Shown here: one piece after another, positions 8,755-16,200 of the stretch
Numbering within the stretch: position 1 is the stretch's first letter
How the letters are laid out: the number at the start of each line of letters is the position of its first letter
Translations under genes and position numbers: made by a program
Notes under the pieces: model-generated
What the model saw: only the letters and a program-made list of their open reading frames with translations
What the model was told of the DNA's origin: nothing
The model's database searches: none
Assembly (NCBI GenBank): GCA_902515185.1
Contig: CABXTN010000010.1
Coordinates: forward strand, 1 to 39,174
Length of the DNA stretch: 39,174 bases
Direction of reading: 5' to 3'
From: an uncultured Pelagibacteraceae bacterium
GTDB lineage: Bacteria > Pseudomonadota > Alphaproteobacteria > Pelagibacterales > Pelagibacteraceae

Positions 8755-8765
8755 ATTATATAATA
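8755..8765. promoter_or_regulatory. Overlapping divergent -10 elements
   Basis: The 20-bp spacer between divergent starts 8752 and 8773 contains an exact TATAAT on the plus strand at 8759-8764, eight bases before the ATG. On the minus strand a TATTAT (complement of 8760-8765) lies seven bases before the other ATG. The two elements occupy the same bases and predict near-leaderless transcripts. Inferred by consensus and spacing only. Confidence 0.35.
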
Positions 8766-8772
8766 ACCTATC

Positions 8773-9327
8773 ATGGCTCTTACAAAAACACCAATATGTG
8801 CTTTCGGAAAAAAAGCTGAAGAATTCAAATTAAGATCTACAGAAGGTAAAATACTTTCTTTAAAAGATATTCAAGGTAAAAAGGGAACTTTAATAATGTT
8901 TATTTGTAATCATTGTCCTTATGTCAAAGCTATAATTGATGATCTAGTTAATGATTGTAAAGAAATAAAAGATTTTGGAATAAATTCAGTTGCTATATGT
9001 TCAAACGATGTAAAAAATTATCCAGAAGATTCTTTTGAAAAAATGATAGATTTTGCTAAAGAAAATAATTTTAGTTTTCCTTATCTTCACGATATAACAC
9101 AGGAAGTTGCTAAAAAATATCAAGCAGTATGTACGCCAGACTTCTTTGCTTATAATAGTAATCTAGAACTTCAGTACAGGGGAAGAATTAGAGAATTAAA
9201 AAACTTAAAACCTATCAGTTCAGGTGAAAGTGATTTATCAATTGCTTTGAAACAAATCTCAATAACGGGAAAAGGGCCTCAAAATCAAATTCCAAGTATG
9301 GGATGTAATATAAAATGGATCAAGTAA
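8773..9327 (+). CDS. Thioredoxin-fold redoxin (AhpC/TSA-like)
   Basis: A 184-residue thioredoxin-like protein. The redox motif appears as FICNHCPYVKAI (about residues 43-54), and the cis-proline region is CTPDFFAYN. This NHCPYV class is a common cytosolic peroxiredoxin/thioredoxin-family protein with no signal peptide. It is probably an antioxidant or thiol-exchange protein; the exact partner is unknown. A GT4 gene starts four bases after its stop. Confidence 0.85.
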   Translation: MALTKTPICAFGKKAEEFKLRSTEGKILSLKDIQGKKGTLIMFICNHCPYVKAIIDDLVNDCKEIKDFGINSVAICSNDVKNYPEDSFEKMIDFAKENNFSFPYLHDITQEVAKKYQAVCTPDFFAYNSNLELQYRGRIRELKNLKPISSGESDLSIALKQISITGKGPQNQIPSMGCNIKWIK

Positions 9328-9331
9328 TATA

Positions 9332-10414
9332 ATGTATTTAATAATAACTAGAAATTTTCCCCCAGAAGTTGGGGGTATGCAGAATCTAATGTGGGGTTTA
9401 ACTAATTCTTTAGCTAAATTAAATTTAGTTAAAGTTTTTGCAGATTATCACAAAGATCATCGAGGCATTGATGAAGAAGTATCTTTTTCAATTGAAAGAA
9501 TCAAAGGTCCAAAGATTATAAGAAAGTACAGAAAGTCGTTTCTAATTAATAGTCTATTAAAAAAAGATAATCAAGTTAGCTGTATAATTGCAGATCATTG
9601 GAAAAGCTTGGAGAACATAAATACGAATAAAAAAAAAATTTGCCTTATCCATTCAAAAGAAATTAATCATAGAAAAGGTTCTTGGTTAAATAAGAGAGTA
9701 TTAAATGTTTTGAATAATGTTGAGTATGTTGTTGCCAACTCGGAATTTACAAAAAATTTAGCAATTGAATTAGGTGTATTAAATGAAAAGCTAATTGTTA
9801 TTAATCCAGGAATTGACCCAGTTAAAAAAATTTCTCAAAATGATTTGGATAAAGCTGAAGAGATATTTGGTGAAAAAAAAAGTAGGTTAATTACTGTTTC
9901 TCGTTTTGATAAAAGAAAAAATCATGAGAAAGTTATTATGGCATTAAGAAACTTAAAAGAAGTTTATCCAGATATAATTTATATTTGTGTTGGATATGGA
10001 GATGAAGAAGAAAATATAAAAAAACTTGTTGAGCAATTAAATCTTAGTAACCAGGTTTATTTTTTAAAAAATATTTCCAATAATTTAAAAAATGCATTAA
10101 TCGCATCATCAAATATTTTTATAATGCCTTCAGTCATTGATAAGAAATCAGTTGAGGGTTTTGGTATAGCCTATGTTGAGGCTGCACAATTTGGAATTCC
10201 CTCTTTAGGAGGAAAAGATGGTGGTGCTTCTGATGCGATAATTCATGAAAAAACAGGTTTAATTTGTGATGGTACTAGCTTGGAAGAGATTTATCAGTCA
10301 ATTGATAAACTTTTAAAAGATCGTAGATATAAAGACTATGGAAAATCTGCAAAAGAAAATTCAAAAAAATTTCATTGGAATAAGATTATTGAAAATTATA
10401 AACGAATCTTGTAA
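9332..10414 (+). CDS. Glycosyltransferase family 4
   Basis: A 360-residue GT-B enzyme. The N-terminal domain opens YLIITRNFPPEVGGMQNL, a typical GT4 acceptor-side loop. The C-terminal half has LITVSRFDKRKNHEKVI, and GFGIAYVEAAQFGIPSLGG supplies the EX7E nucleotide-sugar motif. It probably acts at the cytosolic face of the inner membrane on a lipid-linked or lipopolysaccharide acceptor. Sugar donor unknown. It lies at the start of a small envelope group that also contains a GT9 gene. Confidence 0.88.
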   Translation: MYLIITRNFPPEVGGMQNLMWGLTNSLAKLNLVKVFADYHKDHRGIDEEVSFSIERIKGPKIIRKYRKSFLINSLLKKDNQVSCIIADHWKSLENINTNKKKICLIHSKEINHRKGSWLNKRVLNVLNNVEYVVANSEFTKNLAIELGVLNEKLIVINPGIDPVKKISQNDLDKAEEIFGEKKSRLITVSRFDKRKNHEKVIMALRNLKEVYPDIIYICVGYGDEEENIKKLVEQLNLSNQVYFLKNISNNLKNALIASSNIFIMPSVIDKKSVEGFGIAYVEAAQFGIPSLGGKDGGASDAIIHEKTGLICDGTSLEEIYQSIDKLLKDRRYKDYGKSAKENSKKFHWNKIIENYKRIL

Positions 10415-10424
10415 ATGATAATTA

Positions 10425-10844
10425 ATGATCGATAAGTTTAATGGAATAATTTATTTAATAATATATGTAGCTCATTTTACTATATTAGCTTTCTATGCTA
10501 CTCAACTATTAGTTGGAACAAAAAAATTCATGGATAAATTTGCTATCGATCATACAGCTGCTTTCATGATTAGGTTTTTAGGGGCATTTTTCTTAGCTTG
10601 GATACTAATGGCAATTTATATTATGTTTGTAAGACCAAATGGTGTGGAGGGTACTTGGTCATTTTTTAATCTAATTTTTATTACCCACTTTGTTGTTACT
10701 ATAACTAACTACTATTCTAAAAATATAAGTAAGCTTGGTGTAACAGATAAGTTTACAGGCGAAGGTATTATTGTACCATTTGTTTTGTTAGTGATGAGTG
10801 GAATACTTTGTTACGGCTTAGCAGATAAAATTTATCTTTATTAA
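10425..10844 (+). CDS. Hypothetical four-helix membrane protein
   Basis: A 139-residue protein I do not recognise. It has about four membrane segments (around residues 7-28, 45-67, 79-97 and 114-136). Polar pieces include TKKFMDKFAIDHTAAF between helices 1 and 2 and VRPNGVEGTW between 2 and 3. It begins 10 bp after the GT4 stop and its stop codon overlaps that of the convergent GT9 gene by four bases. No catalytic motif is evident. Confidence 0.7.
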   Translation: MIDKFNGIIYLIIYVAHFTILAFYATQLLVGTKKFMDKFAIDHTAAFMIRFLGAFFLAWILMAIYIMFVRPNGVEGTWSFFNLIFITHFVVTITNYYSKNISKLGVTDKFTGEGIIVPFVLLVMSGILCYGLADKIYLY

Positions 10845-10850
10845 GATAAA
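10831..10850. terminator. AT-only hairpin spanning two convergent stop codons
   Basis: TTTATCTT at 10831-10838 pairs with AAGATAAA at 10843-10850 across a four-base loop. The hairpin covers both stop codons of the genes that converge here and would form in either transcript. The stem has only two G-C pairs and no long U-tract follows, so a terminator role is tentative. Confidence 0.4.
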
Positions 10851-11776
10851 GATATAACCATTTTTTCAAAAACTTTTTCTGATGTTAGTCTGTGAAGATC
10901 ATTAACTTGAATTGCCTTAAATTTTTCTCTTTCTATACTCATTTTATATGCTGTCGTGTGAGATCCATACAAAGTAATTCCTTTAACATTTAGATGAGCT
11001 GCCATATGTGCTGGCCCAGTATCATTAGCTACAACAAAAGAACTACCTCTTATTAAAGAAGCTAACTGAGAAATGTTAAGTGACTTTTCATTATCTAATA
11101 TACATTCCGCATTAATTTCTTTAGCATCAGTAATTTCATTAGGTCCAGGAGCAACAACGATTTTATACTGATCTTGATATTTACCCTTAATCAATTTGAT
11201 TAGTTGATTATAATAAGGCCACTTTTTTTGGGCAAGGTGTGGTGAACAAAAAGGAAATAATAAAATATATTTTTTAAGATCGAAATCAGACATTAGCTTA
11301 GATATATCTGTACACCCCCAAGAAAAATCAGGCCTTAACGTATGAATTACCCTTAATCCAGATGTTTTCAATTGGTGCTCAAATCTATTAAGGACAGGAT
11401 TTTTATCAAACTCATCCTTGGATTTATCTTTTGGTAGTGTTGTTTCTGATGATGACCAATTATTTGAATTAGGAAAAAGTATTTTTTTGTAAAATGAGGT
11501 CCTTGAGGAATTCTGTAAATCGTAAACTTTAAAAATGTTCAATTTTTTTAATTTTCTCATCAAAGAAAAAAGGTAAATTAGATTAAATCTTGAAAGTCTT
11601 TTATCCAAAATAACGTCTGTTAAATAAGGATTCTTTTTGAATAAATCAAAATAAGGTTTTGCTGTTAACAAATATATCTGGTCTTCTTTATGATTCTCAA
11701 AAATATCTTGAATTGCACCACTAGCTTGGGCTATATCTCCTAGTGAGCCATGTTTAATGATAAGAATATTGGACAT
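10841..11776 (-). CDS. Glycosyltransferase family 9 (heptosyltransferase-like)
   Basis: A 311-residue GT-B enzyme. NILIIKHGSLGDIAQASGAI at the start and VVANDTGPAHMAAHLNV then GITLYG near the C-terminus are the GT9 acceptor and donor signatures (as in WaaC/WaaF/RfaF). It likely adds a heptose or other sugar to lipid A core from ADP- or nucleotide-sugar. The central KKWPYYNQLIKLI matches the family linker. It is divergent from a 129-residue DUF6165-like gene 32 bp away, a common companion of lipopolysaccharide genes. Confidence 0.87.
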   Translation of the reverse strand: MSNILIIKHGSLGDIAQASGAIQDIFENHKEDQIYLLTAKPYFDLFKKNPYLTDVILDKRLSRFNLIYLFSLMRKLKKLNIFKVYDLQNSSRTSFYKKILFPNSNNWSSSETTLPKDKSKDEFDKNPVLNRFEHQLKTSGLRVIHTLRPDFSWGCTDISKLMSDFDLKKYILLFPFCSPHLAQKKWPYYNQLIKLIKGKYQDQYKIVVAPGPNEITDAKEINAECILDNEKSLNISQLASLIRGSSFVVANDTGPAHMAAHLNVKGITLYGSHTTAYKMSIEREKFKAIQVNDLHRLTSEKVFEKMVISLS

Positions 11777-11808
11777 ATTTTTAACAACTTAGCATACTAT
11801 TAAATTTT

Positions 11809-12198
11809 ATGAATAAAATTCTTGTAGAGGTATCTGTCGGAGAACTATTAGATAAGTTATCTATTTTGGAAATTAAAAAAGAAAAAATTAAAGATAATGA
11901 CAAGCTCAAATATATAAATGAAGAATATGTCATTTTAAAGAATCAATTTGAAGAAAATGTTAAAATTGATGAAAAACTAAATAAACTTTTCAAGTCACTA
12001 AAAGACATAAATAATAAACTCTGGGATATCGAAAATGAAAAAAGACTATGTGAAAAAAATTTAGATTTTGGAGAAATTTTTATAAAAATGTCAAGAGATG
12101 TTCATTTTTTTAATGATAAAAGAGGAAAGATAAAGTTAGAAATAAATAATTATACAGGTTCAAAAATTAAAGAGATTAAAGAATATACGGGATATTAA
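11809..12198 (+). CDS. DUF6165-like protein of unknown function
   Basis: A 129-residue, highly charged, mostly helical soluble protein. The N-terminus ILVEVSVGELLDKLSILEIK followed by heptad-like Lys/Glu helices matches what I recall of DUF6165, a family often found among lipopolysaccharide glycosyltransferase genes. A coiled-coil is likely over residues 20-75. No enzymatic motif is visible. It is divergent from the GT9 gene and shares a TTAA stop overlap with the ABC permease that faces it. Confidence 0.65.
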   Translation: MNKILVEVSVGELLDKLSILEIKKEKIKDNDKLKYINEEYVILKNQFEENVKIDEKLNKLFKSLKDINNKLWDIENEKRLCEKNLDFGEIFIKMSRDVHFFNDKRGKIKLEINNYTGSKIKEIKEYTGY

Positions 12199-12866
12199 TA
12201 ACTATATTTTTTTTCTAGGAACTTAATTAAATTGTGAATCAAAAAGGTCATAAATAAGTATATTCCACCTGCAACAATGAATACTTCAACTGGTTTAAAC
12301 GTGGTTGATATTATGTATTTTGCTACTCCAGTTAAATCCATAAGCGTTACAGTGCTTGCTAAAGAAGTGCCCTTTAGCATTAATATAATTTCATTACCAT
12401 AAGCTGGGAGAGATTGTCTAATAGCTATAGGAACTTGAATTTTATAAAAAATTATTTTTGATTGTATTCCAAGACTTTTACCTGCCTCTATAAAACCAGG
12501 TTTGATTGTTTGAAAAGCTGATCTTAAAATTTCAGAAGTATAAGCTCCTGTATTAAGCGCAAATGCTATAATCGCACACCAGTATGGTTCTTTTAGTACT
12601 ACCCATAAAAAAGATGATCTTAAATACTCTATCTGACCAAGTCCAAAATAAATTATAAATATTTGGACCAATAATGGTGTTCCTCTAAATATATATGAAT
12701 ACCCATAAGCAAATTTATTGATAAAGGGATTTTTATTTAATCTCAATATAGCAAAAAATAATCCTAAAAATAGTCCAAGCACCAAAGATACAGAAAGTAA
12801 TTTTAATGTAATCAAAGTGGCATTTAGTAACTTTGGAAAGCTAGTTATCATTAAATCTAAATCCAT
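12195..12866 (-). CDS. Polar amino-acid ABC transporter permease (HisM/ArtM type)
   Basis: A 223-residue inner-membrane protein with about five helices. The EAA loop that docks the ATPase is visible as EAGKSLGIQSKIIFYKIQVP (about residues 127-146), preceded by YTSEILRSAFQTIKPG. It forms the heterodimeric channel with the permease upstream, whose stop overlaps this start by one base. Imports a polar or basic amino acid delivered by the binding protein at 13603-14430. No ATP-binding subunit lies in this cluster. Confidence 0.92.
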   Translation of the reverse strand: MDLDLMITSFPKLLNATLITLKLLSVSLVLGLFLGLFFAILRLNKNPFINKFAYGYSYIFRGTPLLVQIFIIYFGLGQIEYLRSSFLWVVLKEPYWCAIIAFALNTGAYTSEILRSAFQTIKPGFIEAGKSLGIQSKIIFYKIQVPIAIRQSLPAYGNEIILMLKGTSLASTVTLMDLTGVAKYIISTTFKPVEVFIVAGGIYLFMTFLIHNLIKFLEKKYSY

Positions 12867-13558
12867 TAGTATCCCTTGCTATATTTAATTTCTAATTGAT
12901 TAATTAATTTCATACTTAAAAAAGTTAATAACAAGTATAATATTGCTGCAAAGGAGTAGAAGAAAAGTGGATCTCTTGTTGAGCCAGCGGCGATGTATGA
13001 TTGTCTCATTATTTCTACTAAACCTGTCACTGATATTAATGAAGTATCTTTTAATGTAATTTGCCAAACGTTACTTAAGTTTGGAATTGCAAGTCTTAAC
13101 ATTTGGGGCATAATAACTTTAACAAAATGAATTGGTTTTTTTAAACCCAAAACTTTTGAAGCTTCAAACTGTCCTTTATCTATTGACTGAATAGCGCCCC
13201 TAAAAACTTCAGTTGAATATGCTCCTGAAATAATTCCAATAGCAAAAGATCCGGTTATAAAAGCATTTATTTCAATATAATCATTATATCCAAATATGGA
13301 GGCTACAAACATTACTGCCCCACTACCACCAAAGAAAAATAAATAAATTACCAATAATTCTGGAACACCTCTAATTACTGTTGTGTAACAATTTGCAATT
13401 AGATTTAGAAATTTATTTTTTGATAATTTTAATGGAGTAAAAATTAAAGCAAAAATGAAACCTATCAACAAAGCTGTTATTGAAACAGCAATTGTCATTA
13501 ATGTGGCAATGAATAACTCATCTCCCCATCCTGTTTTTCCAAATGCTAGAAGTTCCAT
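12866..13558 (-). CDS. Polar amino-acid ABC transporter permease (HisQ/ArtQ type)
   Basis: A 230-residue five-helix permease. YSTEVFRGAIQSIDKGQFEA leads into the EAA loop EASKVLGLKKPIHFVKVIMP, and the WQITLKDTSLISVTGL segment is typical of HisQ-like subunits. It partners the permease immediately downstream (one-base overlap). It lies 44 bp after the binding-protein gene, with a GC-rich hairpin in between that may lower permease expression relative to the binding protein. Confidence 0.92.
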   Translation of the reverse strand: MELLAFGKTGWGDELFIATLMTIAVSITALLIGFIFALIFTPLKLSKNKFLNLIANCYTTVIRGVPELLVIYLFFFGGSGAVMFVASIFGYNDYIEINAFITGSFAIGIISGAYSTEVFRGAIQSIDKGQFEASKVLGLKKPIHFVKVIMPQMLRLAIPNLSNVWQITLKDTSLISVTGLVEIMRQSYIAAGSTRDPLFFYSFAAILYLLLTFLSMKLINQLEIKYSKGY

Positions 13559-13565
13559 ATAGACT

Positions 13566-13588
13566 GGCGACTATATATCATAGTCGCC
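13566..13588 (-). terminator. Strong hairpin between binding-protein and permease genes
   Basis: GGCGACTA (13566-13573) and TAGTCGCC (13581-13588) form a perfect 8-bp stem with a 7-base loop. In this AT-rich window such a stem stands out. It sits between the binding-protein stop and the first permease start on the same strand. No U-tract follows on the minus strand. It is therefore more likely an attenuator or a 3'-protecting stem that lets the binding-protein message accumulate than a full terminator. Function inferred from position. Confidence 0.5.
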
Positions 13589-13602
13589 AAATCTAAAATC
13601 AT

Positions 13603-14430
13603 TTACATAGAAGCGTCGAAGCCAAACCATTTAGTAGCAATTCTACTAATGTCACCATTTTTTCTTGCTTTATCAATGGCTCTATTAAAGGCATTTAAAA
13701 GTTCTGTATCATCTTTTCTAATACCAACCCCAACACCATTACCAAATGCACCACCAGAAAATGTTGGTCCAACTAAAACTACAGATTTTCCCGATTTCTC
13801 TGCGTAGTCCGTAAATGCAACAGCTGCTGCTAACGCAACATCACATCTACCTGAAGTTAAATCTAAATTAACTTCATCTTGAGTTTTGTAAGTTCGAACA
13901 TTTATTTTTCCTACATCACCAGACTCTAAAAAATTTTGGTGAATTGTAGCTGTTTGTGTACATACAGTCTTACCAGCTAAAGCAGATGTTAAAGTTTTAA
14001 GATCTTTCTTAACTGCACCTGTCTTTTTTGTAAGATTAATCCCTTCAGAAGTATCAATACCCTCAAGGTCTGAACCTTTCATAACAGCTAACGATGCAAC
14101 TTCGTCAGCATAACCTTGTGAAAAACTAATTGCTTTTTGTCTTTCTGCAGTAATAGACATACCTGCCATTATAGCATCAAATTTTCTCATGATTAGTGCT
14201 GGAATCATGCCATCCCAATCTTGTTCAACAATTTCACACTGCTGTCCTATATATCTACAAAGTGTCCAAGCCAACTCAACTTCAAATCCAATTAATTTAC
14301 CTGAAGCATCTTTGGAATTCCATGGTGGATATGCACCCTCTGTGCCTATTCTTATTTTATCAGCGTTAGCAGATATTGTTAAAAATAAACTTAACAACAA
14401 TCCTAAGCTGAATTTTTTAATTATATTCAT
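13603..14430 (-). CDS. Polar amino-acid ABC transporter periplasmic binding protein (HisJ/ArtJ-like)
   Basis: A 275-residue solute-binding protein. MNIIKKFSLGLLLSLFLTISANA is a signal peptide, with a probable cut after ANA. The mature start KIRIGTEGAYPPWNSKD, GFEVELAWTLC, QDWDGMIPALIMRKFDAIMAGMSITAERQK and the closing ISRIATKWFG are family-3 (lysine/arginine/ornithine/histidine) signatures, so a basic or polar amino acid is the likely ligand. It lies 57 bp downstream of speD/speE on the same strand. A strong GGAGGAG ribosome site precedes the start, fitting high expression of a binding protein. Confidence 0.92.
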   Translation of the reverse strand: MNIIKKFSLGLLLSLFLTISANADKIRIGTEGAYPPWNSKDASGKLIGFEVELAWTLCRYIGQQCEIVEQDWDGMIPALIMRKFDAIMAGMSITAERQKAISFSQGYADEVASLAVMKGSDLEGIDTSEGINLTKKTGAVKKDLKTLTSALAGKTVCTQTATIHQNFLESGDVGKINVRTYKTQDEVNLDLTSGRCDVALAAAVAFTDYAEKSGKSVVLVGPTFSGGAFGNGVGVGIRKDDTELLNAFNRAIDKARKNGDISRIATKWFGFDASM

Positions 14431-14431
14431 T

Positions 14432-14451
14432 TCTCCTCCAAATTTATTTGG
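14432..14451 (-). promoter_or_regulatory. Unusually strong Shine-Dalgarno with adjoining hairpin
   Basis: The complement of 14432-14439 reads AGGAGGAG-like (GGAGGAGA) and stands one base before the ATG-proximal position of the binding-protein gene. Most starts in this window have weak or no such site. A five-to-six-base stem (CCAAA...TTTGG, 14438-14451) overlaps the 5' edge of the site and could partly mask it. Regulatory role is inferred. Confidence 0.45.
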
Positions 14452-14487
14452 GGAATTATTTCACAAAAATTAATATTAAAAAAGAAA

Positions 14488-15528
14488 TTATTTATTTAAG
14501 GACGATGCAAAGTTCCAAGAACAATCAAAGCTTGGAATATAAATTCTATCTAAAGATGTATTACCAAAGCTTTTTTCAAATAAATTTAGCCATTTATCTA
14601 CTTGTTTTGGTTTTTTGTCTTGGCTTCCTACTTGAGCTGTAATTGTTCCATTTGATTTTAAAATTCTTTTTAAAGAATTTATATTTTTTGCTGCAAGATC
14701 TATACAATATTGATCATCATTCAAATCAACAAATATTTTGTCATATTTATTTTCTTCTACTTTTTTAATACTTTCAAATGCATCGCCCCAAACACACTTT
14801 ACAGAATTTTTTGTAGTAGCTTTTTCACCTATTTTGGATAAATGTTTGTCACAAACATGAACAACTTCAGGATCTAATTCGTACCAATCAATTAAATTAA
14901 ATCCTTTAGAAATAAGTTCTCTTGCTACACCACCATCTCCACCACCAATTATCGCTGATTTATCTTTGTTAGGATTTAGTTTTAAACCTGAATTTACAAA
15001 TGTTGAACTATATAGGTGTTCGTCACTTTCAGCTACTTGTAGTTCATTATCAATGAATAAAGACTTACCAAATTGTTCCAAATCTAAAATTTCAATATGT
15101 TGGCCCACTTTCGAAGTAAAATCTTCCAATATATTTCTAACCATGTAGTATTTTTTTAGTCCAGGTGAACTATAAATATCATCGTAATAACTTACAGTGT
15201 CTCTATTAAATTCTTTTTTAACTATACGTTTATGTTTAATTTCTTTTTTTAGAACTTCTAGAGCAACAATTGGATTTACTTTGCCACAAGTAAAAAAATC
15301 AAAGCTTATTACCCCTTTTTCTGGAAATGTATGAAAACTTATATGGCTCTCAGCTAATAAAGCAACTAGAGTGAACCCTTGAGGTTCAAATTTATATTTT
15401 GAAATCTCTAAAACAGTAACCTTTGCTTTTTTTGCAATTTTATAAACTAATTTTTCAAAGAATTTAGGTTCATATTCTTTGCTCGCTCCAATAATATCAA
15501 GAGTAATATGCTCCCCTACTTTGATCAT
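14488..15528 (-). CDS. Fused S-adenosylmethionine decarboxylase - spermidine synthase
   Basis: A 346-residue fusion. Residues 1-115 are a prokaryotic AdoMet decarboxylase: AESHISFHTFPEKG gives Ser61 (pyruvoyl precursor, after Glu60) and His66, and Cys81 lies in FFTCGKVNP. These have the same spacing as Ser63/His68/Cys83 of Thermotoga SpeH. From about 115 to 346 it is an aminopropyltransferase, with YYMVRNILED at its start, FIDNELQVAESDEHLYSSTF, the SAM-site IIGGGDGGVARE (193-204), WYELDPEVV and VDLNDDQY. One chain would thus make decarboxylated AdoMet and transfer its aminopropyl group to putrescine, giving spermidine and methylthioadenosine. It is the last gene of an operon whose other members degrade methylthioadenosine. 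Autocleavage at Glu60-Ser61 would split off a short N-terminal beta chain. Confidence 0.93.
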   Translation of the reverse strand: MIKVGEHITLDIIGASKEYEPKFFEKLVYKIAKKAKVTVLEISKYKFEPQGFTLVALLAESHISFHTFPEKGVISFDFFTCGKVNPIVALEVLKKEIKHKRIVKKEFNRDTVSYYDDIYSSPGLKKYYMVRNILEDFTSKVGQHIEILDLEQFGKSLFIDNELQVAESDEHLYSSTFVNSGLKLNPNKDKSAIIGGGDGGVARELISKGFNLIDWYELDPEVVHVCDKHLSKIGEKATTKNSVKCVWGDAFESIKKVEENKYDKIFVDLNDDQYCIDLAAKNINSLKRILKSNGTITAQVGSQDKKPKQVDKWLNLFEKSFGNTSLDRIYIPSFDCSWNFASSLNK

Positions 15529-15540
15529 AAAAAGTTACTC

Positions 15541-16200
15541 CTAGTTTTTTTTATAACTTTTAGTTTTTTCTAAAATTTTATTCATTTCTTCAAATGAAAG
15601 AATCTTAGGCTCTCCTAATTTTATTGCATTTATATATTGATGACAAATATTTTCTACCTCTTGTGCAAGTTCAAATGCTTCCTCCAAATTTTTGCCCAAT
15701 GCAACCTGTCCGTGGTTTGACATCAGGCATGCCTTTCTCTTTTCAAGAGCTATAAGCATATTTTCAGATAATTCTTTAGTTCCAAAAGTTGCATATTCTG
15801 CACATTTAATATCGTCACCGCCAGCCAAAGCGACCATATAATGGAACGCTGGTATATTTTTTCTGTGAGCAGAAACTGCTGTAGCATGTGGGGAATGGGC
15901 ATGTACTATTGCTAATGCATCACTCTTGTTAATGTAAATATCTTGATGAAATCTCCATTCAGATGATGGATTTAAACTATCTTTAATTATTTTATCATTA
16001 TTTAAAGTTTCATCTAGCTCTAAGAAAACAATACTTTCTTCTTCGAGTTGATCATATTTTATTCCTGAGGGTGTTATGAAAAATCCCTTTTTTCCATTTT
16101 GCTCTGTTCTGATAGATATGTTTCCTGATCTTAAAGGCGATAATTTAGAACTATTAAGTTGTTTTGCATATTTAATAACTGCTAATCTTAAATTATCCAT
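15541..16200 (-). CDS. FucA-type class II aldolase, probable 5-methylthioribulose-1-phosphate aldolase
   Basis: A 219-residue zinc aldolase. Compared with E. coli FucA all key residues are present at a constant +8 offset: Glu81 (PSSEWRFH), His100 and His102 (VHAHSPHATA), Tyr121 (FHYMVA) and His163 (SNHGQV). The IKCAEYATFGTKELSENM segment is almost FucA-like. No fucose genes are near; instead it sits between mtnA and the spermidine synthase. The likely substrate is therefore 5-methylthioribulose-1-phosphate, cleaved to DHAP and methylthioacetaldehyde as by Ald2 of the DHAP shunt. The alternative, a MtnB dehydratase, is less likely because that enzyme lacks the FucA acid/base Tyr and no other late methionine-salvage gene is seen. 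Confidence 0.85.
   Translation of the reverse strand: MDNLRLAVIKYAKQLNSSKLSPLRSGNISIRTEQNGKKGFFITPSGIKYDQLEEESIVFLELDETLNNDKIIKDSLNPSSEWRFHQDIYINKSDALAIVHAHSPHATAVSAHRKNIPAFHYMVALAGGDDIKCAEYATFGTKELSENMLIALEKRKACLMSNHGQVALGKNLEEAFELAQEVENICHQYINAIKLGEPKILSFEEMNKILEKTKSYKKN

Noticed and set aside
14189-14473. Plus-strand 94-codon open frame over the binding-protein gene
   Set aside because: Antisense shadow; the minus strand encodes a clear signal peptide and family-3 binding-protein motifs.
14448-14642. Plus-strand 64-codon frame crossing the speD/speE 3' end
   Set aside because: Overlaps the spermidine synthase C-terminus antisense and has no supporting ribosome site or motif.
15541-16200. 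MtnB (methylthioribulose-1-phosphate dehydratase)
   Set aside because: The complete FucA catalytic set including Tyr121 and the absence of mtnC/D/E nearby favour an aldolase.
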